The notes below the pieces were generated by a model. That model ran no database searches. It was not told where the DNA came from and saw only the letters and a program-made list of their open reading frames with translations. A program made the translations under genes and the position numbers. DNA of 64,000 nucleotides from Sinosporangium siamense (GTDB lineage Bacteria > Actinomycetota > Actinomycetes > Streptosporangiales > Streptosporangiaceae), in the NCBI RefSeq assembly GCF_016863435.1, contig NZ_BOOW01000002.1, positions 1 to 64,000 of the forward strand. Reading direction: 5' to 3'. This document shows, one piece after another, positions 21,053-29,970 of the stretch (position 1 is the first letter of the stretch; the number at the start of each line of letters is the position of its first letter).

Positions 21053-21970
21053 ATGGCATCGCCGACTCGAACCTCAGACGCCCCCTTCGGCCGCATGTTG
21101 ACCGCGATGGTGACTCCGTTCACCGAGAGTGGCGAGGTTGACTACGAGGGAGTCCAGCGCCTCGCCGCCTACCTGGTGGATGAGCAGCGCAACGACGGCC
21201 TGATCGTGAGCGGCACGACGGGCGAGTCTCCCACGACCACCGATGAGGAGAAAGAGCGGATTCTCCGGGCCGTCCTGGAGTCCGTCGGCGATCGTGCCAC
21301 CGTGGTGGCGGGTGCGGGCACCAACGACACCCGCCACAGCGTCGAGCTGGCCAAGACCGCCGAGCGCGCCGGCGCGCACGGCCTGCTGCTCGTGACGCCC
21401 TACTACAACAAGCCGCCGCAGGCGGGGCTTCACCTGCACTTCACCGCGGTCGCCGACGCGACGGGCCTGCCGGTGATGCTTTACGACATCCCCGGCCGCA
21501 GCGGCGTCCCGATCGAGACCGAGACCCTGATCCGGCTGGCCGAGCACCCCCGCATCGTCGCCGTCAAGGACGCCAAGGCCGATCTTTTCGCGTCGTCACA
21601 GGTGATGGCGGCGACCGAGCTCGCCTACTACTCGGGTGACGACACGCTCAACCTGCCGTGGTTGTCGGTCGGGGCTGCCGGGTTCGCCAGTGTGGTCGGG
21701 CACGCCGTCGGCGCGGATCTCGCGGTGATGATCGAGCGCCACAGAGCGGGTGACGTGGCGGGGGCTCTCGCCGTTCACCGGAGGTTGCTGCCCGCGGTCA
21801 CCGGCATCATGACGCGGACGCAGGGGGCCATCATGGCGAAGGCCTCGCTCCACCTGCTGGGGCAGCCGGGTGGTTTTGTCCGGCCGCCCTTGGTGAACGC
21901 GACGGAGACCCAGGTTGCGGTGCTACGAGATGACTTGATCGCGAGCGGCGTGAAGCTCGCGGACGCATGA
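21053..21970 (+). CDS. dapA: 4-hydroxy-tetrahydrodipicolinate synthase
   Basis: DapA condenses pyruvate with aspartate semialdehyde in the lysine/DAP pathway. The 305-residue TIM barrel has GTTGESPTTTDEEK, the Tyr motif VTPYYNKPPQAGL, and the Schiff-base Lys in RIVAVKDAKADL. ATG 21053 is chosen from the family N-terminus (FGRMLTAMVTPF nearby). The longer open frame upstream is not needed because a -10 element lies just before the ATG. RNase J follows 57 bp later, a common actinobacterial pairing. Confidence 0.96.
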   Translation: MASPTRTSDAPFGRMLTAMVTPFTESGEVDYEGVQRLAAYLVDEQRNDGLIVSGTTGESPTTTDEEKERILRAVLESVGDRATVVAGAGTNDTRHSVELAKTAERAGAHGLLLVTPYYNKPPQAGLHLHFTAVADATGLPVMLYDIPGRSGVPIETETLIRLAEHPRIVAVKDAKADLFASSQVMAATELAYYSGDDTLNLPWLSVGAAGFASVVGHAVGADLAVMIERHRAGDVAGALAVHRRLLPAVTGIMTRTQGAIMAKASLHLLGQPGGFVRPPLVNATETQVAVLRDDLIASGVKLADA

Positions 21971-22027
21971 TGGGGAGGAATCGGAAAGCTTGAGCACGTC
22001 CATACGACTTCACCCGGGGGGTGAGGG

Positions 22028-23713
22028 ATGAGCCATCCACATCCCGACCTCGGACTCCCTCCGGTCCTGCCCACGGGCGCCTTGCGCATTGTCGCGCTTG
22101 GCGGACTTGGGGAGATCGGCCGGAACATGACGGTGTTCGAGTTCGACGGACGCCTGCTGATCGTGGACTGCGGGGTTTTGTTCCCCGAGCCCGACCAGCC
22201 CGGGGTCGACTTGATCCTGCCGGACTTCGACTACATCAGAGATCGCCTCGACGACGTCGAGGCAGTGGTGCTCACGCACGCGCACGAGGACCACATCGGG
22301 GCTGTGCCATACCTCTTGAGAGAGCGGGCGGACATCCCGATCGTCGGGTCGCGGCTGACGCTGGCGCTGATCGAGAGCAAACTGGTCGAGCACCGCATCC
22401 AGCCCGTCACCCTTGAGGTGGTGGAGGGGCAGCGCCGCAGGTTCGGGCCGTTCGAGTGCGAGTTCCTGGCGGTCAACCACTCGATCCCCGACGCCCTGGC
22501 CGTCGCGATCCGCACCGACGCCGGTCTGGTGCTCCACACCGGCGACTTCAAGATGGACCAGCTGCCCATGGACGGGCGGCTGACCGACCTTGGCGGCTTC
22601 GCCAGGCTTGGCGCCGAGGGCGTCGATCTGCTGATGTCCGACTCCACCAACGCGGAGGTGCCGGGGTTCGTCACCAGTGAGCGTGAGATCGCCCCGGTCA
22701 TCGACGAGATCTTCCGGAATTCCGACAAACGCATCATCGTCGCCTGCTTCGCCTCGCACGTGCACCGTGTGCAGCAGGTCCTCGACGCGGCCGAGCAACA
22801 CGGCCGCAAGGTCGCCCTCATGGGCCGTTCCATGGTGCGCAACATGGGTGTCGCGCGCGACCTCGGCTATCTGCGGGTGCCGGGCGGTCTCATGGTCGAC
22901 TCCCGCGAGATCGAGTCGTGGCCGCCCGAGGACGTGGTGCTGATCTGCACCGGCTCCCAGGGCGAGCCGATGGCCGCGTTGTCCCGCATGGCCAACCGCG
23001 ACCATCCCATCCGCATCGCCGAGGGCGACACCGTGCTGCTGGCCTCGTCGCTGGTGCCCGGCAACGAGACCGCCGTCAACAAGGTCATCAACGGCCTGAC
23101 CCGCTGGGGCGCGCGTGTCATCCACAAGGGCAACGCGCGGGTGCACGTCTCCGGCCACGCCGCCGCGGGCGAACTGCTCTATGTGCTCAACCTGACCCGC
23201 CCGTCGAACTTCCTGCCGGTCCACGGTGAATGGCGGCACATGCGGGCGCACGCCCGGCTCGCCTCGCTCACCGGTGTCCCCGACGAGCACATCGTCATCG
23301 CCGAGGACGGCGTCGTGGTCGACCTGATCGACGGCAGGGCGTCCATCGTCGGCGCCGTGCCGTGCGGATATGTGTTCGTGGACGGCACCTCGGTCGGCGA
23401 CGTGACGGACGTGGCCCTGAAGGACCGCCGCATCCTGGGCGACGAGGGTTTCATCTCCGTTGTCGTCGTGATCGACTCCACCACCGGCAGACTCACCGGT
23501 GGCCCGGAGATCCACGCGCGTGGGTCGGGCATCGACCCCGACGACTTCGAGCGCGTGATCCCCCAGATCGAGAAGGCCTTGCAGGAGGCCGCGGCCGACG
23601 GGATCGCGGATGTTCAGCAGATGCGCCGCCTCGTGCGCCGAGCCGTCGGCCGCTGGGTGAGCGACGTCTACCGCCGCCGCCCGATGATCATCCCGGTGGT
23701 CGTCGAGGTGTGA
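22028..23713 (+). CDS. rnj: Ribonuclease J
   Basis: RNase J is a metallo-beta-lactamase/beta-CASP nuclease with endo- and 5'-exonuclease activity in RNA maturation and decay. The 561 residues contain the zinc motif HAHEDHIGAVPYLL, HSIPDALAVAI, HTGDFKMD, the beta-CASP region with CTGSQGEPMAALSRMA, and HVSGHAAAGELLYVLNL. The C-terminal domain is present. A GGGGGGTGAGGG stretch precedes ATG 22028. The gene ends at a very strong terminator. Confidence 0.97.
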   Translation: MSHPHPDLGLPPVLPTGALRIVALGGLGEIGRNMTVFEFDGRLLIVDCGVLFPEPDQPGVDLILPDFDYIRDRLDDVEAVVLTHAHEDHIGAVPYLLRERADIPIVGSRLTLALIESKLVEHRIQPVTLEVVEGQRRRFGPFECEFLAVNHSIPDALAVAIRTDAGLVLHTGDFKMDQLPMDGRLTDLGGFARLGAEGVDLLMSDSTNAEVPGFVTSEREIAPVIDEIFRNSDKRIIVACFASHVHRVQQVLDAAEQHGRKVALMGRSMVRNMGVARDLGYLRVPGGLMVDSREIESWPPEDVVLICTGSQGEPMAALSRMANRDHPIRIAEGDTVLLASSLVPGNETAVNKVINGLTRWGARVIHKGNARVHVSGHAAAGELLYVLNLTRPSNFLPVHGEWRHMRAHARLASLTGVPDEHIVIAEDGVVVDLIDGRASIVGAVPCGYVFVDGTSVGDVTDVALKDRRILGDEGFISVVVVIDSTTGRLTGGPEIHARGSGIDPDDFERVIPQIEKALQEAAADGIADVQQMRRLVRRAVGRWVSDVYRRRPMIIPVVVEV

Positions 23714-23718
23714 CCTCA

Positions 23719-23750
23719 CACAGCCCCGCCCGGCGCCGGGCGGGGCTGTG
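23719..23750 (+). terminator. RNase J terminator (32-bp perfect palindrome)
   Basis: CACAGCCCCGCCCGGC is followed directly by its reverse complement, 6 nt after the rnj stop. A hairpin with a minimal loop results. The right arm begins one of two imperfect direct repeats. Confidence 0.75.
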
Positions 23751-23829
23751 CCGTACTCCGGGCCTTCACGATCCCCAGCCTCTATGATCACCGGCCAGGT
23801 GGGGCTGTGCCGTATCCCCAGCCTTCACG
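23742..23829. repeat. Imperfect 29-bp direct repeat after rnj
   Basis: GGGGCTGTGCCGTA..GCCTTCACG occurs at 23742-23770 and 23801-23829 and matches at 25 of 29 positions. It looks like a local duplication of the terminator's 3' flank. Confidence 0.6.
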
Positions 23830-23884
23830 CGGTGAGTCGTGTGTGACATTGTATTAATCTCGCGCTGGAGAGGTAACGCGATAT

Positions 23885-24670
23885 ATGCGCATTCTCATGA
23901 CCGGGGCCGCCGGGCGCGTCGCGGCGATGCTGCGTCCAAGGCTGTCGCGCCCCGGGCGCACAATGCGCCTGCTCGACATCACCCCCACCTCACCAGGTGA
24001 CCGCGAAGAGGCTGTCACAGCGGACGTCACCGATCCAGCCGCCGTCCGCGAGGCGATGGAGGGCGTCGACGCGGTCCTCCACTTCGGCGGACACAGCTTG
24101 GAAAAGCCCTGGGCGGACATCCTCCATGTCAACATCCACGGCACCCAGGTCGTGCTTGAGGCCGCCCGGCAGGCCGGTGTCACGCGGGTCGTGCTCGCGA
24201 GCAGCAATCACGCCGTGGGGTTCCACCCCCGCGGGGAACAGGTGCCGGCCACGCTGCCCCCGCGCCCCGACACCTACTACGGCGTGAGCAAAGCCGCTAT
24301 GGAGGCACTCGGCAGCCTGTACCACGACCGCTTCGGCATGGATGTCGTCGCGCTCCGCATCGGCACGTGCGACGAGCGGCCCCCGGACGTTCGGGCGTTG
24401 AGCACATGGTTGTCGCCCGGCGACTGCGCCCGGCTGGTGGAGGCGGCACTGGCGGCCACGGGATTCCACATCGTCTGGGGGATCTCCGCCAATACGCGCC
24501 GATGGTGGTCGCTGGACGAAGGGCACACGATCGGCTACGTGCCGCGCGACGACGCGGAGCGCTTCGCGCCCGCGCTCATCGCCGAGCACGGTGAGCCCGG
24601 CCCCGCGGCTCCCGCACACGCCCTGCTCGGCGGGGAGTTCTGCGTGAGAGAACTGGGAGCGTCCTGGTGA
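23885..24670 (+). CDS. udh: NAD-dependent uronate dehydrogenase-like SDR
   Basis: This is a 261-residue extended-type short-chain dehydrogenase. The Rossmann motif is ILMTGAAGRVAAML, with Asp in DITPT for NAD, HFGGHSLEKPW, VLASSNHAVGFHP, and the catalytic YGVSK. The SSNH, IGTCDERP and VVWG/IVWGISANTRRWW signatures resemble characterised uronate dehydrogenases, which oxidise galacturonate or glucuronate to aldaric acid lactones. The aldehyde dehydrogenase gene follows 27 bp later, matching an oxidative uronate/aldarate route that ends at 2-oxoglutarate. The substrate is inferred from motifs and context. Confidence 0.8.
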   Translation: MRILMTGAAGRVAAMLRPRLSRPGRTMRLLDITPTSPGDREEAVTADVTDPAAVREAMEGVDAVLHFGGHSLEKPWADILHVNIHGTQVVLEAARQAGVTRVVLASSNHAVGFHPRGEQVPATLPPRPDTYYGVSKAAMEALGSLYHDRFGMDVVALRIGTCDERPPDVRALSTWLSPGDCARLVEAALAATGFHIVWGISANTRRWWSLDEGHTIGYVPRDDAERFAPALIAEHGEPGPAAPAHALLGGEFCVRELGASW

Positions 24671-24697
24671 CGGCAACCGCGCTGAAAGGAAAGACGA

Positions 24698-26140
24698 TTG
24701 AGCCACGAACCCGAACCACACACCGAGTCCGAGGTCGCCGCGGCGGTCGAGGCCGCATTTAAGGCCGGTACGGCATGGCGCGGCATGCCGGCTGCCGATC
24801 GTGCGGCCGTGCTCTCCGCCGTGGCCGACGCCCTCGTCGCCGGCACCGAGGAGCTGTGGCGGACGGCCGATGCCGAGACCTCGCTGGGGGAGGCGCGGCT
24901 GCGGGGCGAGATCGTGCGCACGGCGTCGCAGTTCCGGCTTTTCGCCGAGGTCATCCTCGACGGGGGCTACCTGGACGCCGTGATCGACCACGCCGATCCG
25001 TCCGCCGTGCCGCCCCGGCCCGATCTGCGGCGGGTCAACCGGGCGCTGCCCGGGGTGGTCGCGGTGTTCGCGGCCGGCAACTTCCCCTTCGCGTTCTCGA
25101 CGGCGGGGGGCGACACCGCCTCGGCCCTCGCCGCGGGCTGCCCCGTCGTCGCCAAGGTCCACCCCGGGCACCCGCGCACCTCCGAACTGGTCGCGCAGAC
25201 CGTGCGGGCGGTCCTGCCCGATCCGGCGCTCCTTGGGCTTGTACACGGTTTTGAGGCGGGCGGGTGGCTGGTCAAGCATCCGTCGGTGGTGGCTGTGGGG
25301 TTCACCGGGTCAATCGCGGGTGGCCGTGCCGTACAGGCTCTCATCGACGAGCGGCCCGAGCCGATCCCGTTCTACGGCGAGCTGGGCAGCGCCAACCCCG
25401 TCGTGGTGCTGCCGTCGGCGCTGAAGGGTGATGTGGAGGCGCTGGCCAGAGGGTTCGCAGGGTCGCTGACGATGGGGGTCGGGCAGTTTTGCACCAATCC
25501 GGGGCTGCTGTTCGTGCCTGACGACGCCGGGCTGCTCAAGGCGATCGGTACGGCGGTGGCCGCGTCGTCCGGCGGTCCCATGTTGACCGAGCGCATCCGG
25601 GACGGCTACCTCGACGGCATCGGCCGTCTCCGGCATCTCCCGGTGCTAGCGGAGGGGAGCGGCGGCGAGGGGGAGCTCGCGGTCGCGCCGAAGGTGTTCA
25701 CGACCGGTCTGGCGGAGTTCGCGGAGGGGTTGCCAGGCGTCGGTGAAGAGTGTTTCGGGCCGTCGTCGATCGTCATCACCTATCGGGATCCGGCCGAGTT
25801 GCCCGCCGTGCTCTCCCGGCTCGCCGGATCGCTCACCGCGACCGTGCACGCCGCCGACCCGGCCGAGGCCGAAGCGGTCGTCGCGGTGCTCCAGCGGCTC
25901 GCCGGCCGCCTGATCTGGAACGGCTGGCCCACAGGGGTGGCCGTGAGCTGGGCCGTCCACCACGGCGGCCCCAGGCCGTCCACGACCTCGCCCGCGCACA
26001 CCTCCGTGGGCGCGGCGGCCATCGGGCGGTGGGTCACACCCGTGGCCTATCAGGAGTGGCCCGCGGCGCTGCTTCCGCTCGAACTCGTAGAGGACAACCC
26101 GCTGGGAATCCCCAGGAGGGTGGACGGAAAACGTCCATAG
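24698..26140 (+). CDS. NADP-type aldehyde dehydrogenase (2,5-dioxovalerate dehydrogenase-like)
   Basis: This 480-residue ALDH has the catalytic Cys in GVGQFCTNPGLLFVP, the Glu motif FYGELGSANPVVVLP, and the NAD(P)-binding NFPFAFSTAGGDTASALAAG. These signatures match the alpha-ketoglutaric semialdehyde dehydrogenase subgroup, which converts 2,5-dioxovalerate to 2-oxoglutarate in sugar-acid catabolism. The TTG start is preceded by GAAAGGAAAG. It forms a two-gene operon with udh and ends at a strong terminator. The exact substrate is not proven. Confidence 0.82.
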   Translation: MSHEPEPHTESEVAAAVEAAFKAGTAWRGMPAADRAAVLSAVADALVAGTEELWRTADAETSLGEARLRGEIVRTASQFRLFAEVILDGGYLDAVIDHADPSAVPPRPDLRRVNRALPGVVAVFAAGNFPFAFSTAGGDTASALAAGCPVVAKVHPGHPRTSELVAQTVRAVLPDPALLGLVHGFEAGGWLVKHPSVVAVGFTGSIAGGRAVQALIDERPEPIPFYGELGSANPVVVLPSALKGDVEALARGFAGSLTMGVGQFCTNPGLLFVPDDAGLLKAIGTAVAASSGGPMLTERIRDGYLDGIGRLRHLPVLAEGSGGEGELAVAPKVFTTGLAEFAEGLPGVGEECFGPSSIVITYRDPAELPAVLSRLAGSLTATVHAADPAEAEAVVAVLQRLAGRLIWNGWPTGVAVSWAVHHGGPRPSTTSPAHTSVGAAAIGRWVTPVAYQEWPAALLPLELVEDNPLGIPRRVDGKRP

Positions 26141-26153
26141 ACATCGGCGTTAC

Positions 26154-26186
26154 GCGACCCCCCGCCTTCTCCGGACGGGGGGTCGC
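26154..26186 (+). terminator. Terminator after aldehyde dehydrogenase
   Basis: A perfect 11-bp stem GCGACCCCCCG/CGGGGGGTCGC with an 11-nt loop is followed by CGCGTTTTC. Confidence 0.8.
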
Positions 26187-26300
26187 CGCGTTTTCGAAAC
26201 TTTTTCAGCACATCGGCGAAACCCCAGATGGGCAAGGGCACGAACGCGCTCGCCGGCGCTTTCCCGGCACCGCCGTCAAACGGTGTTTTCGCAGGTCAGA

Positions 26301-26329
26301 GCAAACGTGAATGTGTCATTCGCGTTTGC
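26301..26329. promoter_or_regulatory. 29-bp inverted repeat in the exporter promoter
   Basis: GCAAACGTGAATG and CATTCGCGTTTGC, separated by TGT, match at 12 of 13 paired positions. The right arm overlaps the putative -35. This is a typical layout for a TetR- or PadR-like repressor site, but no such regulator gene is adjacent. Confidence 0.6.
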
Positions 26330-26354
26330 TTCGCGGGGCCGGGATGGGTAAAGA
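26326..26354 (+). promoter_or_regulatory. Promoter of the DrrAB-like operon
   Basis: -35 TTGCTT (26326-26331), a 17-bp spacer and -10 TAAAGA (26349-26354) lie about 150 bp upstream of the ABC ATPase gene, leaving a long 5' UTR. The rest of the 26187-26504 gap shows nothing else clear. Confidence 0.45.
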
Positions 26355-26504
26355 TTGACCGCCTCCCCGCCGAACCCCCGCTAGGGGCTTCTTCGGCGTG
26401 GCCGTTATCGCATCCTGCCCGTTCGACGCCATAGACGAACTCTTTCCCCGGACGCCGACCGCTCCGGGCACCACCACCCGATCTCCCACCCCGAGGAGGG
26501 GACG

Positions 26505-27473
26505 ATGATCCATGCCCGCGGACTGAAAAAGAGTTTCAAGGTCAAGCGGGAAACCGTGGAAGCCGTGCGCGGAATCGACCTCGATGTGGACCCCGGCCAG
26601 CTCGTCGCCTTTCTCGGCCCCAACGGGGCCGGAAAATCCACCAGCCTGCGCATGCTCACCACTCTGCTTCCCCCGACCTCCGGCACCGCCGTCGTCGCCG
26701 GATACGACATTGTGAAAGACCCCGTGGAGGTCCGCAGGCACATCGGATACATCGGCCAGAAGAACAGCGCCGGTGAGAACTTCCGCGTGCGCGACGAACT
26801 CGTCACCCAAGGCTGCTGCTACGGTCTCACCCGGCCCGAGGCCCGGCGGCGCGCCGACGAGATCCTCGACCTGCTGAGCCTCACCCACCTCGCCAAACGA
26901 GGATCCAACACCCTGTCGGGCGGTCAGCGCCGCCGCCTGGACATCGCCCTCGGGCTTATCCACCAGCCCCGCCTGCTTTTCCTGGACGAGCCCTCCACCG
27001 GCCTCGACCCGCACAGCCGCGCCGACATCTGGGCGCACATTCTGCGGCTGCGCGAAGAGCACGACATGACGCTGTTCCTCACGACCCACTATCTGGAAGA
27101 GGCCGACAACATGGCCGAGCGGGTCATCGTCGTCGACCACGGCCGCGTCATCGCCGACGGCACCGGTGAGCAGCTGAAGAAGGACCTCGCGGGCGACCAC
27201 GTCACGGTCACCTTGCGTGACCACACCGAGTCCGCCCGGGCCGCGGAGGTCGCCGCGCGCATCGCCTCGGCCGCCCCGGAGATCGGCGCCGACGGGCTCA
27301 CCGTGCGCGTGCGGGTGCCGCAGGCCGACATCGCGATGGCCGAGCTCCTGCGCGCTCTGGAGAACGCCGACGTCAAAGCACTGGCCGCGGAAAGCACCCG
27401 GCCCTCCCTCGACGACGTCTTCCTCGCCCTCACCGGCCGCAGCCTGCGTGAAAGCGACACCCCGGGCGCCTGA
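26505..27473 (+). CDS. ABC transporter ATPase, DrrA family
   Basis: This is the ATP-binding subunit of an ABC-2 type drug exporter. The 322 residues have Walker A GPNGAGKST, signature LSGGQRRRLDIALGL, Walker B LLFLDEPSTGLDP and the H-loop TTHYLEEAD. The C-terminal extension (VRVPQADIAMAELLRALENADV) is typical of daunorubicin resistance DrrA-type ATPases. GAGGAGGGG precedes the ATG. The permease gene follows after 32 bp. The exported compound is unknown. Confidence 0.92.
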   Translation: MIHARGLKKSFKVKRETVEAVRGIDLDVDPGQLVAFLGPNGAGKSTSLRMLTTLLPPTSGTAVVAGYDIVKDPVEVRRHIGYIGQKNSAGENFRVRDELVTQGCCYGLTRPEARRRADEILDLLSLTHLAKRGSNTLSGGQRRRLDIALGLIHQPRLLFLDEPSTGLDPHSRADIWAHILRLREEHDMTLFLTTHYLEEADNMAERVIVVDHGRVIADGTGEQLKKDLAGDHVTVTLRDHTESARAAEVAARIASAAPEIGADGLTVRVRVPQADIAMAELLRALENADVKALAAESTRPSLDDVFLALTGRSLRESDTPGA

Positions 27474-27505
27474 TCCGCCCCCCACTCCTTGCTGAAGGGA
27501 CCTTC

Positions 27506-28267
27506 GTGAAGGTAATCCGCGACACCAGGACCATGTTCATCCGTGAGATAACCCCGGCGCTGCGCCAGCCGGTCGGGCTGCTGTTCACCATGGGGCAGCC
27601 GCTTCTCTTCCTCTTCCTCTTCGGGCCGCTGCTGGCGGGCAACGAGATGTTCGCCGCTCAAGGAGAGGCGTCGGCCTGGCAGTGGTTCGTGCCGGGCATC
27701 CTCATCATGATGTGCATCACCGGGCCGATGATGGCCGGATACATGCTGCTCATGGAGCTCGTGGGCGGGTCCATGGAGCGCATGCTGGTGACCCCGATGA
27801 GCCGCACCGCCATGATGATCGGCCGCACACTCAAGGAGATCGCGCTCCTGCTGGTCCAGGCCGTGCTTCTCATCGGCCTGGCACTGCCTCTGGGTTTCCG
27901 GCTCTATCTGCCGGGTGTTCTCGCCGGACTCATCCTGCTCGTGGTGCTGGGCGTCGGCCTCGGGGCCTTTTCTTTCGCCCTCGCCATCGCCTCTCAACCC
28001 GGGGGAGAGCTGTTCTACATGGTGACCCAGGCGGTCATGTTCCCGCTGATCCTGCTGTCGGGCATGCTTTTGCCGCTGGACAGCGGGCCGACCTGGCTGC
28101 AGGTGCTCGGGCGGATCAACCCGGTGTCCTACATCGTCGACGCCGAGCGCATGCTGTTCGCCGGCACCTATGCCAACCCGTCGGTTCTGTACGGCTCGGC
28201 CGCCGCACTCCTGATCGCCGCGGTGGGCGTGACCATCGGGACACGGTCCATGCGCCGCGGCATCTGA
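27506..28267 (+). CDS. ABC-2 type permease, DrrB family
   Basis: This 253-residue membrane protein has about six hydrophobic segments and the ABC2-membrane pattern PLLFLFLFGPLL near the N-terminus, a central GPMMAGYMLLMELVGGSMERMLVTPMSR, and the C-terminal MFPLILLSGMLLPLD..PTWLQVLGRINPVSYIVDAERMLF. It pairs with the ATPase just upstream to form an exporter. The GTG start has GAAGGGA upstream. It is convergent with the NlpC/P60-like gene. Confidence 0.92.
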   Translation: MKVIRDTRTMFIREITPALRQPVGLLFTMGQPLLFLFLFGPLLAGNEMFAAQGEASAWQWFVPGILIMMCITGPMMAGYMLLMELVGGSMERMLVTPMSRTAMMIGRTLKEIALLLVQAVLLIGLALPLGFRLYLPGVLAGLILLVVLGVGLGAFSFALAIASQPGGELFYMVTQAVMFPLILLSGMLLPLDSGPTWLQVLGRINPVSYIVDAERMLFAGTYANPSVLYGSAAALLIAAVGVTIGTRSMRRGI

Positions 28268-28333
28268 ACTCCTAGGACAACAGCAGGCCGGTAGGGCAGG
28301 GTGTGCGGGTGCCGTACCGGGGACTGTCCGGGA

Positions 28334-28834
28334 TCAGTCCTGGTCGTCTTCAGCGGACCATTCGCGGGGGCGGTGGCCCTCGAAGACACGCTGCACCGGG
28401 ACCCATCCGGAGTAGGCGGGGCTGTCCCACCCCTGGTCGGGCTCCAGGCGCTCCACGTCCAGGTAATGGTCGATCCGCACCTCGTCCCAGGCGTGGATCA
28501 CCTGGCCGTCCCCCAGGGAAAGCCCCACATGCCCCCAGTTCTTGTGTTCGCCGGACAGCGGGCCGGAGCAATCGTAGAAGACGAAGGTCCCGATCGGGGG
28601 CACGCCCGAGTTGGCGCGGGCGTTGTAGATCTCCGCCGACTCGGTGGCGTAGTCGCCGCCGAAGATCTCCACGCTGTTCGACTGCTCGTAGGCGTCCTCC
28701 ACGAAGCCCAGACACGCCAAGGCGTAATCGGGGGAGCCCAGATGCTGTTTCGCCCAGTCGACGGCGTTGGCGGTGAGAGTGGTGAAGTCAGGTGCCACAG
28801 GCGGTGCTTCCCCAGTGATCGTGAGTGCTCGCAC
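28334..28834 (-). CDS. NlpC/P60-like cysteine peptidase-fold protein
   Basis: About 166 residues. ALACLGFVEDAYEQS holds a Cys at the N-terminus of a helix, as in the NlpC/P60/CHAP nucleophile motif. NWGHVGLSLGDGQVIHAWD supplies the His strand (HVGLSLGDGQVIHA). No signal peptide is seen, so a cell-wall role is uncertain. GTG 28834 gives the longest plausible start; GTG 28798, with GGGGAAG upstream, is a good alternative. The true substrate is unknown. Confidence 0.7.
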   Translation of the reverse strand: MRALTITGEAPPVAPDFTTLTANAVDWAKQHLGSPDYALACLGFVEDAYEQSNSVEIFGGDYATESAEIYNARANSGVPPIGTFVFYDCSGPLSGEHKNWGHVGLSLGDGQVIHAWDEVRIDHYLDVERLEPDQGWDSPAYSGWVPVQRVFEGHRPREWSAEDDQD

Positions 28835-29256
28835 GCCGCGTGACCCGCAGGGGGCATGCGCCCTTTCTGCCGCCGCACGGTGAGCGAGACACTCGCTGAT
28901 ATGACGAGCACTGGATGCTAGGGGATCAACCGGACGGCCCGCCACAGATTTTCGCTGTGGTCGGCTCTGCTCCGATGTGTGGAGCAGAGATTTCGCGTAT
29001 GTCGGTCGACCTTTCCGTCTCGATCCCGCGACCTGTTTTGCTGGGGGTGGCACTGGAGAACGCGGCCGGGGTTATGCAGTCTGTGCCGGGGACGCGTGTG
29101 TGTGCCGTCAAGTTTGGGCGCGGCAAACGAATGTATCCGGGCTATCGCCAATGAATAGCTCGGATACTCCCCCTGTCTGCAGGCCGTCGATCCGCTAATC
29201 GGGGGCTATCAGCGAGAAGTCGGGGATAGCCCGTGGTGAATCTTTGCCGCTGGGTG
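28835..29256. other. Non-coding gap with terminator-like hairpin
   Basis: No credible gene is seen. GGGCTATC (29203-29210) and GATAGCCC (29225-29232) form a hairpin just downstream of the leftward PPOX gene and may terminate it. A further GGGCTATC lies near 29139. The remainder holds no recognised element. Confidence 0.45.
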
Positions 29257-29889
29257 TCAGCCGTACAGTCGTTTCGCGTAAGCGGGGCCGTAGTAACGTT
29301 CCAACTCCTCCAGGGACTCTTCGGTCTTCAGCACGCTCTTCACGATGGCGGCATGGGAGGGGAGGGCGTCGGGAGTCCACGTCTCCGGCTTCCAGAGGGA
29401 GGAGCGGAGAAACGCCTTGGCGCAGTGAAAGAAGATCTGTTCGATCTCGACGAGCAGGGCCAGTTGGGGGCGGTGTCCTTTGACCGTCATCTCATCGAAG
29501 AAAGGCGCGTCGCGGAGAATTCTGGCGGTGCCGTTGATGCGGAGGGTCTCTCCCCGGCCCGGGACGAAGTAGATCAGGCCGATGTGCGGGTTGGACAGGA
29601 CGTTGTGGAAGCCGTCGGCGCGGCGGTTGCCGGGGCGTTCGGGGACGACGATGGTTGCGTCGTCGACGATGTGGGTGAAGCCCGGAGGGTCGCCCTTGGG
29701 GGACACGTCGCATGTGCCGTCGGCGTCTGAGGTCGCGATGAGGCAGAAGGGGGAGACCGCGAGCCATTCGCGGTCGCGTTCGTGAAGTCTGCGGCGTTCC
29801 TTGGCGATGGCCCGGGGCATGGGCTCGCCGAGGAGAGCACGCAGTTCGGCGTCGGACGTGATTTCGGTGTACGTCGTCGTCTCGGTCAA
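29257..29889 (-). CDS. PPOX-type flavoprotein (MSMEG_1061-like)
   Basis: This 210-residue pyridoxamine-5'-phosphate-oxidase-fold protein has the split-barrel core: PFCLIATSDADGTCDVSPKGDPPGF, TIVVPERPGNRRADGFHNVLSNPHIGLIYFVPGRGETLRINGTARI, followed by a CAKAFLRSSLW segment. The pattern fits FMN- or F420-binding proteins of the MSMEG_1061 subgroup. The reaction is unknown. The TTG start (29889) has GAGGCGG nearby. It is probably monocistronic. Confidence 0.82.
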   Translation of the reverse strand: MTETTTYTEITSDAELRALLGEPMPRAIAKERRRLHERDREWLAVSPFCLIATSDADGTCDVSPKGDPPGFTHIVDDATIVVPERPGNRRADGFHNVLSNPHIGLIYFVPGRGETLRINGTARILRDAPFFDEMTVKGHRPQLALLVEIEQIFFHCAKAFLRSSLWKPETWTPDALPSHAAIVKSVLKTEESLEELERYYGPAYAKRLYG

Positions 29890-29970
29890 ATGGGCCGCCT
29901 CACGAGCGTTGACGATGGTTGCGGATCAACGATATTCGCTCGCCCCAAGAAACGACCATATTAGTAAAAG

